From positions 1 to 64,000 of the forward strand of contig JAPPMM010000019.1 in assembly GCA_028819075.1 (NCBI GenBank): a stretch of 64,000 bases of DNA, read 5' to 3'. The notes under the pieces are model-generated. The model was given only the letters and a program-made list of their open reading frames with translations, ran no database searches and was not told where the DNA came from. A program made the position numbers and the translations under genes. How positions within the stretch are numbered: the first letter of the stretch is position 1; the number at the start of each line of letters is the position of its first letter. This document shows positions 19,588 through 30,036 of the stretch, piece after piece. The DNA comes from Gammaproteobacteria bacterium. Lineage in GTDB: Bacteria; Gemmatimonadota; Gemmatimonadetes; Longimicrobiales; Gaopeijiaceae.

Positions 19588-20726
19588 CGCTGCCGCCGGT
19601 TACGGGGCACGAGCCGGCGCGCTCGACGTTCGCCGGAGCGCACGCAAGAGATTCCCTCCCGGCCGCGCTCCTGATCCACGGCCTCGCGGGAACCGGCAAG
19701 CAACGCATCGCCCTGTGGCTCGGCCAGTTGCTCCACTGCGAGATCCCGAACGCCCGGGGCCCGTGCGCCCGCTGCCGCGCCTGCCGGATGGCCGTCCGGC
19801 TGCAGCACCCCGACCTGCACTGGTTCTTCCCCCTGCCGCGCCCCAAGCGCGCCAGCGGAGCGGAGCGGATGGTGGCCGCCCTGGAGGAGGCCCGCGCGGC
19901 CGCCCTGGAAGCCGTTCGGCGCAAGCCCCTCCGCCCCACCCACAGCGACCAGCCACGGGGCATCTACCTCGGCGCCGTCACCACCATCCGCCGCATGGCG
20001 CTCAAGCGCCCGTCCCTGGGCGAGCGGCAGACCTTCGTCATCGGCAACGCGGAGGAACTCATCCCCCAGGAAGCGAGCGACCAGGCGGCCAACGCCCTGC
20101 TCAAGCTGCTGGAGGAGCCGCCCGCCGGCACGACCTTCATCCTTACTTCGAGCGAGCCCGGCCGGCTGCTCCCCACCATCCGGTCGCGCACGGTCCCCTT
20201 CCACCTCGGCCCCCTGCCCGTCGAGCAGGTGGAACGCTTCCTGGTGGAGACCGCCGGAGCGCCCGCCGCCGACGCCCGCCTGGCCGCCGCGCTGTCGCGC
20301 GGCTCGATCGGGCGCGCCCTGGCCTACCTGCCGGCAGACGGCGAGCCGGGCCCGCTCGAGCACGAGCGGGCCCGGGCGCGCCATCTGCTGGAAGCCGCCC
20401 TGGACGGCGGCATCGGCGCCGCCGCCACGGCGGCGAGCGGGGTCGGGGTGTCGGGCGCGCGCGGGATGCTCGGCCTGTTCGGCGCGCTGGAGGACTGGCT
20501 GCGCGACCTGGCAGCGGTGGCGACCGGCGCACCCGCCTTCAACCAGGACGCCGGGCCCTTCCTCGAACAGGCCGTCGCACGGCGGAACATACACCCCGAG
20601 GGCGTCGCGCGGGCCGTGGCGGAGGTGGAGCAGGCCAAGCACCTCGCGGCCAGCAACGTCAACCCCCAGCTCCTCGTCTACGGCATGGTGCGCGATGCTT
20701 CCGCGGCCCTGGAGACACGCACATGA
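19584..20726 (+). CDS. holB: DNA polymerase III delta prime subunit
   Basis: 380-aa AAA+ clamp-loader subunit. The Walker A region reads HGLAGTGKQRIAL (about residues 30-42), a zinc-binding cluster CARCRACRM follows, and the sensor region includes ASDQAANALLKLLEEPP and TSSEPGRLLPTIRSRT, both typical of delta prime and DnaX-like proteins. It starts at GTG, overlapping the pdxA stop by four bases, and ends overlapping the moaC start (ATGA). An insertion of about 50 residues sits between the zinc cluster and the EAS(D)QAANALLK motif. Its role is to load the sliding clamp on DNA during replication. Confidence 0.93.
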   Translation: MTLPPVTGHEPARSTFAGAHARDSLPAALLIHGLAGTGKQRIALWLGQLLHCEIPNARGPCARCRACRMAVRLQHPDLHWFFPLPRPKRASGAERMVAALEEARAAALEAVRRKPLRPTHSDQPRGIYLGAVTTIRRMALKRPSLGERQTFVIGNAEELIPQEASDQAANALLKLLEEPPAGTTFILTSSEPGRLLPTIRSRTVPFHLGPLPVEQVERFLVETAGAPAADARLAAALSRGSIGRALAYLPADGEPGPLEHERARARHLLEAALDGGIGAAATAASGVGVSGARGMLGLFGALEDWLRDLAAVATGAPAFNQDAGPFLEQAVARRNIHPEGVARAVAEVEQAKHLAASNVNPQLLVYGMVRDASAALETRT

Positions 20727-21211
20727 GCGATTCGCCGAAACTCACGCACCTTGACGCCCGCGGCCGGCCGCGCATGGTCGACGTCACCGGCAAGCCGGGC
20801 ACCCGGCGCACCGCCGTGGCCGAAGGCCGCATCCGAATGGCGCCCGCGACCCTCGCCGCGATTGAGGAGGGCACCGTCGCCAAGGGCAACGTCCTGCGCG
20901 TGGCCGAGGTGGCCGGCGTCATGGCCGGCAAGCGGACCGGCGAACTCATCCCGCTGTGTCACATCCTGCCCGCCGCGTCCATCCGGGTGGAGGTAGCGCC
21001 CGACCCCGATCTGCCGGGAGTTCGCGCCCGCGCGGTCGCCCGCATCGAGGGCCGGACCGGGGTGGAGATGGAGGCGCTCACCGCAGTGTCGGTGGCGCTG
21101 CTCACAGTCTACGACATGGCCAAGGCGGTGGATCGCGGCATGGTCATCGAGGGAGTGCGCCTGCTGCGCAAGGAAGGAGGCCGCTCCGGCGTCTGGACGG
21201 CCAGCGGCTGA
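20723..21211 (+). CDS. moaC: Cyclic pyranopterin monophosphate synthase MoaC
   Basis: 162-aa enzyme of molybdenum cofactor synthesis. With MoaA it converts GTP to cyclic pyranopterin monophosphate. Motifs MVDVTGKPGTRRTAVAEGRI, GKRTGELIPLCHILP and EGRTGVEMEALTAVSVALLT are the MoaC signature, and the length matches E. coli MoaC (161 aa). It is coupled to the delta prime gene by an ATGA overlap. moeA, acting later in the same pathway, lies at 51724; no moaA, moaD or moaE is visible. Confidence 0.97.
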   Translation: MSDSPKLTHLDARGRPRMVDVTGKPGTRRTAVAEGRIRMAPATLAAIEEGTVAKGNVLRVAEVAGVMAGKRTGELIPLCHILPAASIRVEVAPDPDLPGVRARAVARIEGRTGVEMEALTAVSVALLTVYDMAKAVDRGMVIEGVRLLRKEGGRSGVWTASG

Positions 21212-21268
21212 GGGCGCGGCCAGCCCGGCACCCCGACCGAGCCCACCCCCTTCCGGCCAGGGGCCAGG

Positions 21269-24178
<2,910 letters not shown>

Positions 24179-24196
24179 GCGACGCGACGCGAGGGC

Positions 24197-24214
24197 GGCA
24201 CGCGGCCGCGTGCC
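24197..24214. promoter_or_regulatory. 18-bp perfect palindrome GGCACGCGGCCGCGTGCC
   Basis: Perfect palindrome directly after the TAG stop (24215-24217, minus strand) of the small DUF2281-like gene and 18 bp upstream of the guaB -35 box. As RNA it can form a 7-bp stem with a GGCC loop, so it may terminate the upstream gene. As DNA it could be an operator for guaB. No T-tract follows. Confidence 0.45.
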
Positions 24215-24625
24215 CTATTCGGAAGGGGCTCCGTCCGTGCGCGCGGAAGTCCCTGAGGAATCGTCCTCCTCGGCGCGCGCCTCCCCGCCACCCTCCTCCC
24301 GCTCGCGCGAACTCCCGGCGCGCTCACCGGGGCCGTTGAGGTCCCGCAGGAACTTCTGTCCTGCCGCCGAGACGTTCGAGAGGCCGCGGTCCGCGGCTGC
24401 GAGGAGCTGAAACGCTTCACGGATGACGGCGGGCCTGACGGTTCGCTTGCGCAGGCTGTCCTCGAGCCTTTCGGCGAAGCGCTGGAACCCGGTGGGCTCC
24501 TGCTCGCCCTCGCGCTCGCCATACTTCTCCTCCAGGAACTCGATGTAGTCCAGGACCTGGTAGATCTGCCGGTCGGGCAGGCTCTCGATCTTTCTCAGCA
24601 GCCGGTTGCGCAGGACATCATGCAT
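24215..24625 (-). CDS. Small DUF2281-like protein with acidic tail
   Basis: 136-aa protein of unknown function. The N-terminal 40 residues (LRKIESLPDRQIYQVLDYIE, then FLEEKYGE) resemble DUF2281, a short helical domain sometimes found in antitoxin-like proteins. The middle is helical, and the last 45 residues are Glu/Gly/Ser-rich and probably disordered. No toxin partner is adjacent, so a toxin-antitoxin role is not supported. It lies upstream of guaB on the same strand and diverges from the acyltransferase across a 203-bp gap. Confidence 0.7.
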   Translation of the reverse strand: MHDVLRNRLLRKIESLPDRQIYQVLDYIEFLEEKYGEREGEQEPTGFQRFAERLEDSLRKRTVRPAVIREAFQLLAAADRGLSNVSAAGQKFLRDLNGPGERAGSSREREEGGGEARAEEDDSSGTSARTDGAPSE

Positions 24626-24828
24626 TTGCGTTCATCCTTTTCAGGGTCCCGGCGCCCTACGCAGGGCTCATGTGTCGAGTTCCGGGGAACACTTCCCCTC
24701 CAGACCTTGCTGCGGGTCGGGAACCGCGTATCCTTCTGGCAGGGCTGGAGAGCCCGGACAACCATCCGCGACACATCCCGGCAGTGTGCGCGGTTTCAAC
24801 ATACAACCGAATGCGGGAATCCGCGTAG

Positions 24829-25671
24829 ATGGCGTATCTGCCCCTGAGAAGCGTTCCCATCACAGGCGATGCGAGAGAGGTCTACCATCGCTGGCTGGAG
24901 GGCATCGACGACGAGCTTTCGGGCGCCGGCTGCAACCGGCGGGAGCTGTGCCGGCGCGTGCTGACCGACATCTATCGTCCGTGGGGAGCCGCCGCCTCAG
25001 GCCTGTCGCGTCTCTTCGGCGACGCTTTGCACGACACGGAGCGCGTCCAGCTCCTGCAGATGGATCCGGCCAACGTCACCGTTGAACCGGAGCATTACGC
25101 CGACATCGACACGGAGCGGTATGCCCGGGTCAAGCCGCTGCTCTGGATGTGGGAGATGTTCGACCGGAGCCCGCTGGGGGAGAACCTCTACCTGGGCGTG
25201 CTCTTCCGGCGCATCCTGGCCCGGCGCATCTTCCGCCGCTGCGGCAGGGACTTCAAGGCGTTCCACCAGGTCAAGTTCTCCTTCGGCTACAACATGGATG
25301 TGGGGGACGGAGTGGTCGTGCACCGGCACGTGCTGCTCGACGACCGGGGCGGCATCCGGCTCGGAGACGGCGCCTCGGTTTCCGACTACTCGAACATCTA
25401 CAGCCACAGCCATGATGTCGTGAACTCCCCCGAGATCACGAACCGGATGACGGTGGTCGGGGCGGGCGTGCGCATCGCGTACCACGCCACCATCCTCACC
25501 GGCGTGACCCTCGCGGACGACAGCATGATCGGCGCGGGGGCGGTGGTGTCGCGGGACACCGAACCCAGCGCCGTCTACGCGGGGATCCCCGCCAAACTGG
25601 TGCGAAGGAAGCCCGATCTGCCGAGGAAATCCGCGCCGCCCGATCCGTTCGCGGGAATGTTCAACGGGTAG
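24829..25671 (+). CDS. Left-handed beta-helix acyltransferase
   Basis: 280-aa acyltransferase of the hexapeptide-repeat superfamily. The N-terminal 120 residues are helical and unrecognised. From about 150 onward, hexapeptide repeats build a left-handed beta-helix (MDVGDGVVVHRHVLLDDRGG, IRLGDGASVSDYSNIYS, VVGAGVRIAYHATILTGVTL, MIGAGAVVSRD), closing with AVYAGIPAKLVRRKP, typical of maltose/galactoside O-acetyltransferases. The acceptor is unknown. In the 203-bp gap upstream, TTGCTG and TATCCT sit 16 bases apart (about 24709-24736) as a possible weak promoter. The class IV aminotransferase follows after 90 bases. Confidence 0.85.
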   Translation: MAYLPLRSVPITGDAREVYHRWLEGIDDELSGAGCNRRELCRRVLTDIYRPWGAAASGLSRLFGDALHDTERVQLLQMDPANVTVEPEHYADIDTERYARVKPLLWMWEMFDRSPLGENLYLGVLFRRILARRIFRRCGRDFKAFHQVKFSFGYNMDVGDGVVVHRHVLLDDRGGIRLGDGASVSDYSNIYSHSHDVVNSPEITNRMTVVGAGVRIAYHATILTGVTLADDSMIGAGAVVSRDTEPSAVYAGIPAKLVRRKPDLPRKSAPPDPFAGMFNG

Positions 25672-25761
25672 CTCCTTCACAGCCCGGCGGGATTGGCTCG
25701 ACCGGCGCTCGCAGGACGCGCCTGCAGGAAGGCTGCCCCGAGCCCTGAGACATCCCAACCC

Positions 25762-26703
25762 ATGCTCCAGCGCTTCGACGAACGCAACCGGGACCTGATC
25801 GTCAACATCAACGGCCGGCTCGTGCACCGGGACGAGGCGGGAGTGAGCCCTTTCGACTCGGTCGTGCAGGGCGGCGATGCGGTCTGGGAAGGACTGAGGC
25901 TCTATGCTGGGCGGATCTTCAAGCTTGAGGAGCACCTCGCGCGGCTCCGCTCGTCGGCGCTCGCGCTCGCCTTCGCCGAGATTCCCTCGGGCGAGGAGAT
26001 CGTCGAGGAGATCCGGCGCACACTGGCGGCGAACCGGATGCGCGACAACGTGCACATCCGGCTGACGCTCACCCGGGGCGTGAAGCACACCAGCGGCATG
26101 GATCCGCGCCTCAACCGGTCCGGCCCCACGCTGATCGTGCTGGCCGAGCACAAGGCACCCGTCTACGACCGTTCGGGACTCCGGCTGGTGACCAGCGCCC
26201 TCCGGCGTTTCGACCCGGATGCGCTCGATCCGAAGATTCACCACGCCAACCTCCTGCAGTCGATCCTGGCCAAGATCGAAGCCAACGCCGCGGGCGCCGA
26301 CGACGCGCTCATGCTCGACAGGCGCGGGTTCATCGCCGAAACCAACGCCACCAACTTCTTCGTCGTGACCGGCGGGGTCGTGATGACCGGCCGGGCCGTT
26401 GCATGCCCGGAGGGAATCACTCGCGCGACCGTCCTTGAGCTGTGCGATGTGAACGGAATCCCCTCGCGGGTGAAGGACCTCTCCCTCACGGAAGCGTACC
26501 GCGCCGACGAGGCCTTCTGCACGGGCACGATGGGCGAACTGGCCAGCGTTACCGAGATCGACGGGCGCACGATCGGCGACGGCAAGCCGGGGCCGATGAC
26601 GGCAAGGCTGAGCGATCTGTTCCGGGAGTTGACGGGCCTCGCGGGAACGGTCGTTGCGGGAGAGAGGCAACCTGTGGCAGGAGGCGGGCATGCCGCCGGC
26701 TGA
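25762..26703 (+). CDS. Class IV PLP aminotransferase (branched-chain or D-amino acid type)
   Basis: 313-aa fold-type IV PLP enzyme. Family features: INGRLVHRDEAGVSPFDSVV at the N-terminus, GDAVWEGLRLY, the likely PLP lysine in LDPKIHHANLLQ, GFIAETNATNFFVV, and CTGTMGELASVTEIDGR near the C-terminus. It transfers amino groups between branched-chain (or D-) amino acids and 2-oxo acids. Which substrate is used is uncertain, since IlvE, DAT and ADC lyase share these motifs; the overall pattern is IlvE-like. Its last 14 bases overlap the next gene. Confidence 0.88.
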   Translation: MLQRFDERNRDLIVNINGRLVHRDEAGVSPFDSVVQGGDAVWEGLRLYAGRIFKLEEHLARLRSSALALAFAEIPSGEEIVEEIRRTLAANRMRDNVHIRLTLTRGVKHTSGMDPRLNRSGPTLIVLAEHKAPVYDRSGLRLVTSALRRFDPDALDPKIHHANLLQSILAKIEANAAGADDALMLDRRGFIAETNATNFFVVTGGVVMTGRAVACPEGITRATVLELCDVNGIPSRVKDLSLTEAYRADEAFCTGTMGELASVTEIDGRTIGDGKPGPMTARLSDLFRELTGLAGTVVAGERQPVAGGGHAAG

Positions 26704-27562
26704 CGGGCGCCGCGAGGAGTCGTCGCCGCGATCAGATCCCCCCGCGCAGGGGTCGAGCGGCTCAGTGACGGTCACGCGGGAGCAACTCGAGCGCGTAATC
26801 CTGCGCGCGGCGGATCTCCAGTTCCGACGTTCCAAGCCGGCCAGCGGGGAGTTACGCGCGGGCGAGGTCGTTCAGATCGGCGCGGAGGTCGGGATCGAGG
26901 AGCGGTACGTCCGGCAGGCCCTCGCCGAAGTCGAGGCCGCCTCCCTCGTCCCCGACGCGCCTCCCGACGAGGGACTCGCGCGGCGGATCGCAGGTCCCGC
27001 GATCGTGAGCACGAGCCGGGTGGTGCCCGGAAGCCCAACGGAAGTGGAGGCGAACCTCGAGTCCTATCTGCGACAGGAAGAGCTTCTCAGACAAGTGCGT
27101 TCACGATCGGGTGGATCGATCTGGGAGCCGGGGAGCGGCCTCGTCCACCAGATGCGCCGCGCCTTTGATGTCGGCGGGCGCCGGTATACGCTCGCCAAGG
27201 TGCGCGACCTCCAGATCCGCGTGGCAGCCCTGGAGAGCGGCTGGTCACTCGTTACGCTGACAGCCGACATCGGCAACCTTCGAACGGAACACCTGGCCGG
27301 CTGGTTCACGGGAATGGGGTTGGCGGGAGCGGCCGGCTGTGTCGGCCTGTTCATGGCTACGGGAGGCGGTATCCTTCCGCTTCTGGGCGGACTCGCGATC
27401 CTCTCGGGTTTCACAGGCCTCGCGACGGCCTCCGCACGAGCCGGGCTGCGGAAGGCGGGGCAACGAACGAAACTCGCACTTGAGGGTCTTCTGGACCGAC
27501 TGGAACGCGGCGAGAATCTCCGGAGCGAGGAGGAGCCATGGCACCGGAAGCTCCTGCGCTGA
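26690..27562 (+). CDS. Unrecognised membrane protein
   Basis: 290-aa protein of unknown function. ATG 26690 has AGGAGG five bases upstream, which decides the start and makes a 14-base overlap with the aminotransferase gene. Residues about 27-80 form a helical region (TREQLERVILRAADLQ, then AEVGIEERYVRQALAEVEA) with a helix-turn-helix flavour. Two hydrophobic helices near 205-250 (GLAGAAGCVGLFM and GGGILPLLGGLAILSG) suggest a membrane hairpin. It ends with a basic helical tail. Context gives no clear function. Confidence 0.75.
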   Translation: MPPADGRREESSPRSDPPAQGSSGSVTVTREQLERVILRAADLQFRRSKPASGELRAGEVVQIGAEVGIEERYVRQALAEVEAASLVPDAPPDEGLARRIAGPAIVSTSRVVPGSPTEVEANLESYLRQEELLRQVRSRSGGSIWEPGSGLVHQMRRAFDVGGRRYTLAKVRDLQIRVAALESGWSLVTLTADIGNLRTEHLAGWFTGMGLAGAAGCVGLFMATGGGILPLLGGLAILSGFTGLATASARAGLRKAGQRTKLALEGLLDRLERGENLRSEEEPWHRKLLR

Positions 27563-27576
27563 GCAAAGGAAACGAG

Positions 27577-28665
27577 ATGCCCGACACCCGCCTCTCACGC
27601 CGCCGCTTTCTTCAGACCACGACGCTCGCGGTCGGCGGCCTGGGCGTGGGCGCCTGCCGCCTGGACGAACCGGCGCCGGCACCCCTCCGCATTCTCATCC
27701 TGGGCGGCACCGGCTTCGTCGGCCCCAACCAGGTGCGAAGCGTCCTGGCGCGGGGGCACGAGGTCACCCTCTTCAACCGGGGCATCACCAACCCGGATCT
27801 CTTCCCCGACCTCGAGACCCTCATCGGCGACCGGGACGGCGACCTGGCCGCGCTGGAAGGGCGCACGTGGGACGTCGTCATCGACAATTCGGCCAACCTT
27901 CCGCGCTGGGTGCGCCTCTCGGCCGAAGCGTTGCGCGGCTCCGTCGGCAAGTACCTCTTCGTGTCCTCGACCGGCGTCTACATCCCGTACCTCACCACCG
28001 ACATCCGCGAGGACGCCCCGGTCGACACCATCGACGATCCGGAGACCGAGGTCGTCAACGGCCGCACCTTCGGCGCCCTGAAGGCGCTCGCCGAGGAGGA
28101 AGCCCGCACGACCTTCCCCGACACGCACCTGGTCCTGCGCCCGACCTACATCATCGGGCCCGGCGACCCGACCGACCGCTACACCTACTGGCCGGTGCGG
28201 CTGGCGCGCGGCGGCGAAGTGCTTGCACCCGGAAGCCCCGACGACCCCATGCAGCACGTCGACGTGCGCGACCTGGCCGCCTTCATGATCCGGGCCGTGG
28301 AAAACGACCTGACGGGCACCTACAACGTGACAGGTCCGCGCGAGCCGCTCACGATGGGCGGCCTGCTCGAGCGGACGCGCTCCGCCGTTGGCTCCGACGC
28401 TACCCTGACGTGGGTGAACGCCGGCTTCCTGCAGGACCACGGCCTTTCGGCCCTGACCTACTGGACGGAGCCCGCTGGCGACTACCTGGGCATGATGCAG
28501 GTCAACGGCGAAAAGGCGTTCGACGCAGGCTTCGCGATGCGCCCGCTCGAGGAAACCGCGCGCGACACGCTGGAGTGGTTCAACGCGCAGGACGCGGAGC
28601 GGCAGGAGCTGAGATCGGGGCTGACACCGGAGCGCGAGGTGGAGCTGCTGGCGGCGTACCGCTAG
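27577..28665 (+). CDS. Tat-exported NAD-dependent epimerase/dehydratase-like protein
   Basis: 362-aa extended SDR protein. It opens with a Tat signal (LSRRRFLQTTTLAVGGLGVG) ending in a lipobox-like VGAC (Cys 27). The Rossmann motif GGTGFVG is at 43-49, followed by RSVLARGHEVTLFNRG. The usual catalytic YxxxK is replaced by FGALK at 165-169; the lysine is kept but the tyrosine is Phe. Similar CSP41-like SDR proteins often lack normal chemistry. Export of a nucleotide-binding fold by Tat is plausible because Tat moves folded, cofactor-loaded proteins. The substrate is unknown. ATG 27577, preceded by AAAGGA, is used instead of the upstream ATG 27538. Confidence 0.88.
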   Translation: MPDTRLSRRRFLQTTTLAVGGLGVGACRLDEPAPAPLRILILGGTGFVGPNQVRSVLARGHEVTLFNRGITNPDLFPDLETLIGDRDGDLAALEGRTWDVVIDNSANLPRWVRLSAEALRGSVGKYLFVSSTGVYIPYLTTDIREDAPVDTIDDPETEVVNGRTFGALKALAEEEARTTFPDTHLVLRPTYIIGPGDPTDRYTYWPVRLARGGEVLAPGSPDDPMQHVDVRDLAAFMIRAVENDLTGTYNVTGPREPLTMGGLLERTRSAVGSDATLTWVNAGFLQDHGLSALTYWTEPAGDYLGMMQVNGEKAFDAGFAMRPLEETARDTLEWFNAQDAERQELRSGLTPEREVELLAAYR

Positions 28666-28722
28666 AGAACGCGACTCCAGCGCAATCACGCAGGCCCCTC
28701 GGCTTCCCGACGGACCTCCCCC

Positions 28723-29952
28723 CTACCCTGGCATCCTCCGGAACAGTCTCAGCACCGACCAGAACGCCAGCCCGTACATCACGGCGCCCAGCAGGAACGG
28801 CGCCCCGGGCAACTGGACCGGCGCGCTCGCCGACGTGAAGTAGCTGAACAGCCCCGCCGTGAAGATCAGCGGCGCCGCGATGCTGGTGAGGCTCATGAGA
28901 GACTGGATGCCGCCCTGGACCTTGCCCTGGTCTTCTGGAGGGACCGCGCCCGCCACCAGGCTCTGGATCGCGGGGCCGGCGACGCCGCTGATCGAGCCGA
29001 CGACGATGACTAGGAGCAGCATCCATCCGGCCGTGGCCAACCCGTAGCCAAGAAACGCGACCACTGCCCAGATGAGGCCGTAGAGGACCGCCCGGCGTTC
29101 GCCGATGCGCTTGATCACGGGCTGGACCAGCCCGCCCTGGACGATCGCTGACATGATGCCCACCAGGGCCAGCGACAGCCCGTTCGCCCGCTCGTCCCAC
29201 CCGAATTTGTGTCCCGTGTAGAGAACCCATACGGTCTCGAGCCCGCGCTGCGCGAGGATGACGAAGACGAAGGCCGCGGTCAGCCCGGCGACGAGAGGAT
29301 AGGTACGCAGCACGTGGAGGCTGCCCACCGGGTTGGCCTTGCGCCAGCGGAAGACGTCGCGCTTCTCCGGGGGCAATGATTCCGGCAGGACGAAGAAGCC
29401 GTACAGCCAGTTCACCAGCGCGAGTCCCGCCGAGGCGAAGAACGGCAGCCGCAGGTCGATGCTTCCGAGCAGACCGCCTATGGCGGGGCCGAAGATGAAG
29501 CCGAGCCCGAAGGCCACGCCGATCAGACCGAAGTTCCTTGCCCGGTTCTCGGGCTTCGACACATCGGCGATGTAGGCGTTGGCGGTGGTGACGTTCGCGC
29601 CCATCACGCCCGCGATCAGGCGGCCCACGAAGAGCCAGCCGAGCGTCGGCGCGAACCCCATGATGAGGTAGTCGACTCCGAGCCCGAAGAGGGAGATCAG
29701 GATCACGGGCCGGCGTCCCACCCGGTCCGACAACGCTCCCAGAAGCGGCGCGAACAGGAACTGGGTGACGGCGTAGGTGGCCGCCAGGACGCCGTACCAG
29801 CGCCCCGCGAGCGCGGAGCTTCCTCCCACGAATTCCCGGATCAACTCCGGGAGGATGGGGATGATGATGCCGATCCCCAGCATGTCGATGAAGACCGTGA
29901 TGAGGATGAAGATCATCGCGGCCTTGCGGCGCTGTCCGGAGGACTTCACCAC
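28723..29952 (-). CDS. MFS transporter, TetA/TCR-like family
   Basis: 409-aa major facilitator with about 12 transmembrane helices. Motif A of the drug:proton antiporter family reads GALSDRVGRRPVIL; GRLIAGVMGANVTTANAYIAD and FGPAIGGLLG are typical of TCR/Tet-type members. It starts 84 bases after the second ankyrin gene on the same strand and may be co-transcribed with the DUF1592-DUF1552-ankyrin set. The substrate is unknown; many TetA-like proteins are not tetracycline pumps, so resistance should not be assumed. Confidence 0.9.
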   Translation of the reverse strand: MVKSSGQRRKAAMIFILITVFIDMLGIGIIIPILPELIREFVGGSSALAGRWYGVLAATYAVTQFLFAPLLGALSDRVGRRPVILISLFGLGVDYLIMGFAPTLGWLFVGRLIAGVMGANVTTANAYIADVSKPENRARNFGLIGVAFGLGFIFGPAIGGLLGSIDLRLPFFASAGLALVNWLYGFFVLPESLPPEKRDVFRWRKANPVGSLHVLRTYPLVAGLTAAFVFVILAQRGLETVWVLYTGHKFGWDERANGLSLALVGIMSAIVQGGLVQPVIKRIGERRAVLYGLIWAVVAFLGYGLATAGWMLLLVIVVGSISGVAGPAIQSLVAGAVPPEDQGKVQGGIQSLMSLTSIAAPLIFTAGLFSYFTSASAPVQLPGAPFLLGAVMYGLAFWSVLRLFRRMPG

Positions 29953-30036
29953 GGGGTCGACGCCTGGAGCGGAGGGTCGGGAGGGCTGGTTCGAGACGTC
30001 CGGGAGCCGAGCTCGCCGAGACTCGGGATCAAGCCC

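Noticed and set aside
24215-24625. Antitoxin of a toxin-antitoxin pair
   Set aside because: The DUF2281-like N-terminus alone is weak, and no small toxin gene overlaps or adjoins it.
28723-29952. Tetracycline resistance gene
   Set aside because: The protein is TetA/TCR-like by fold and motifs only; no specificity residues or mobile element support resistance.
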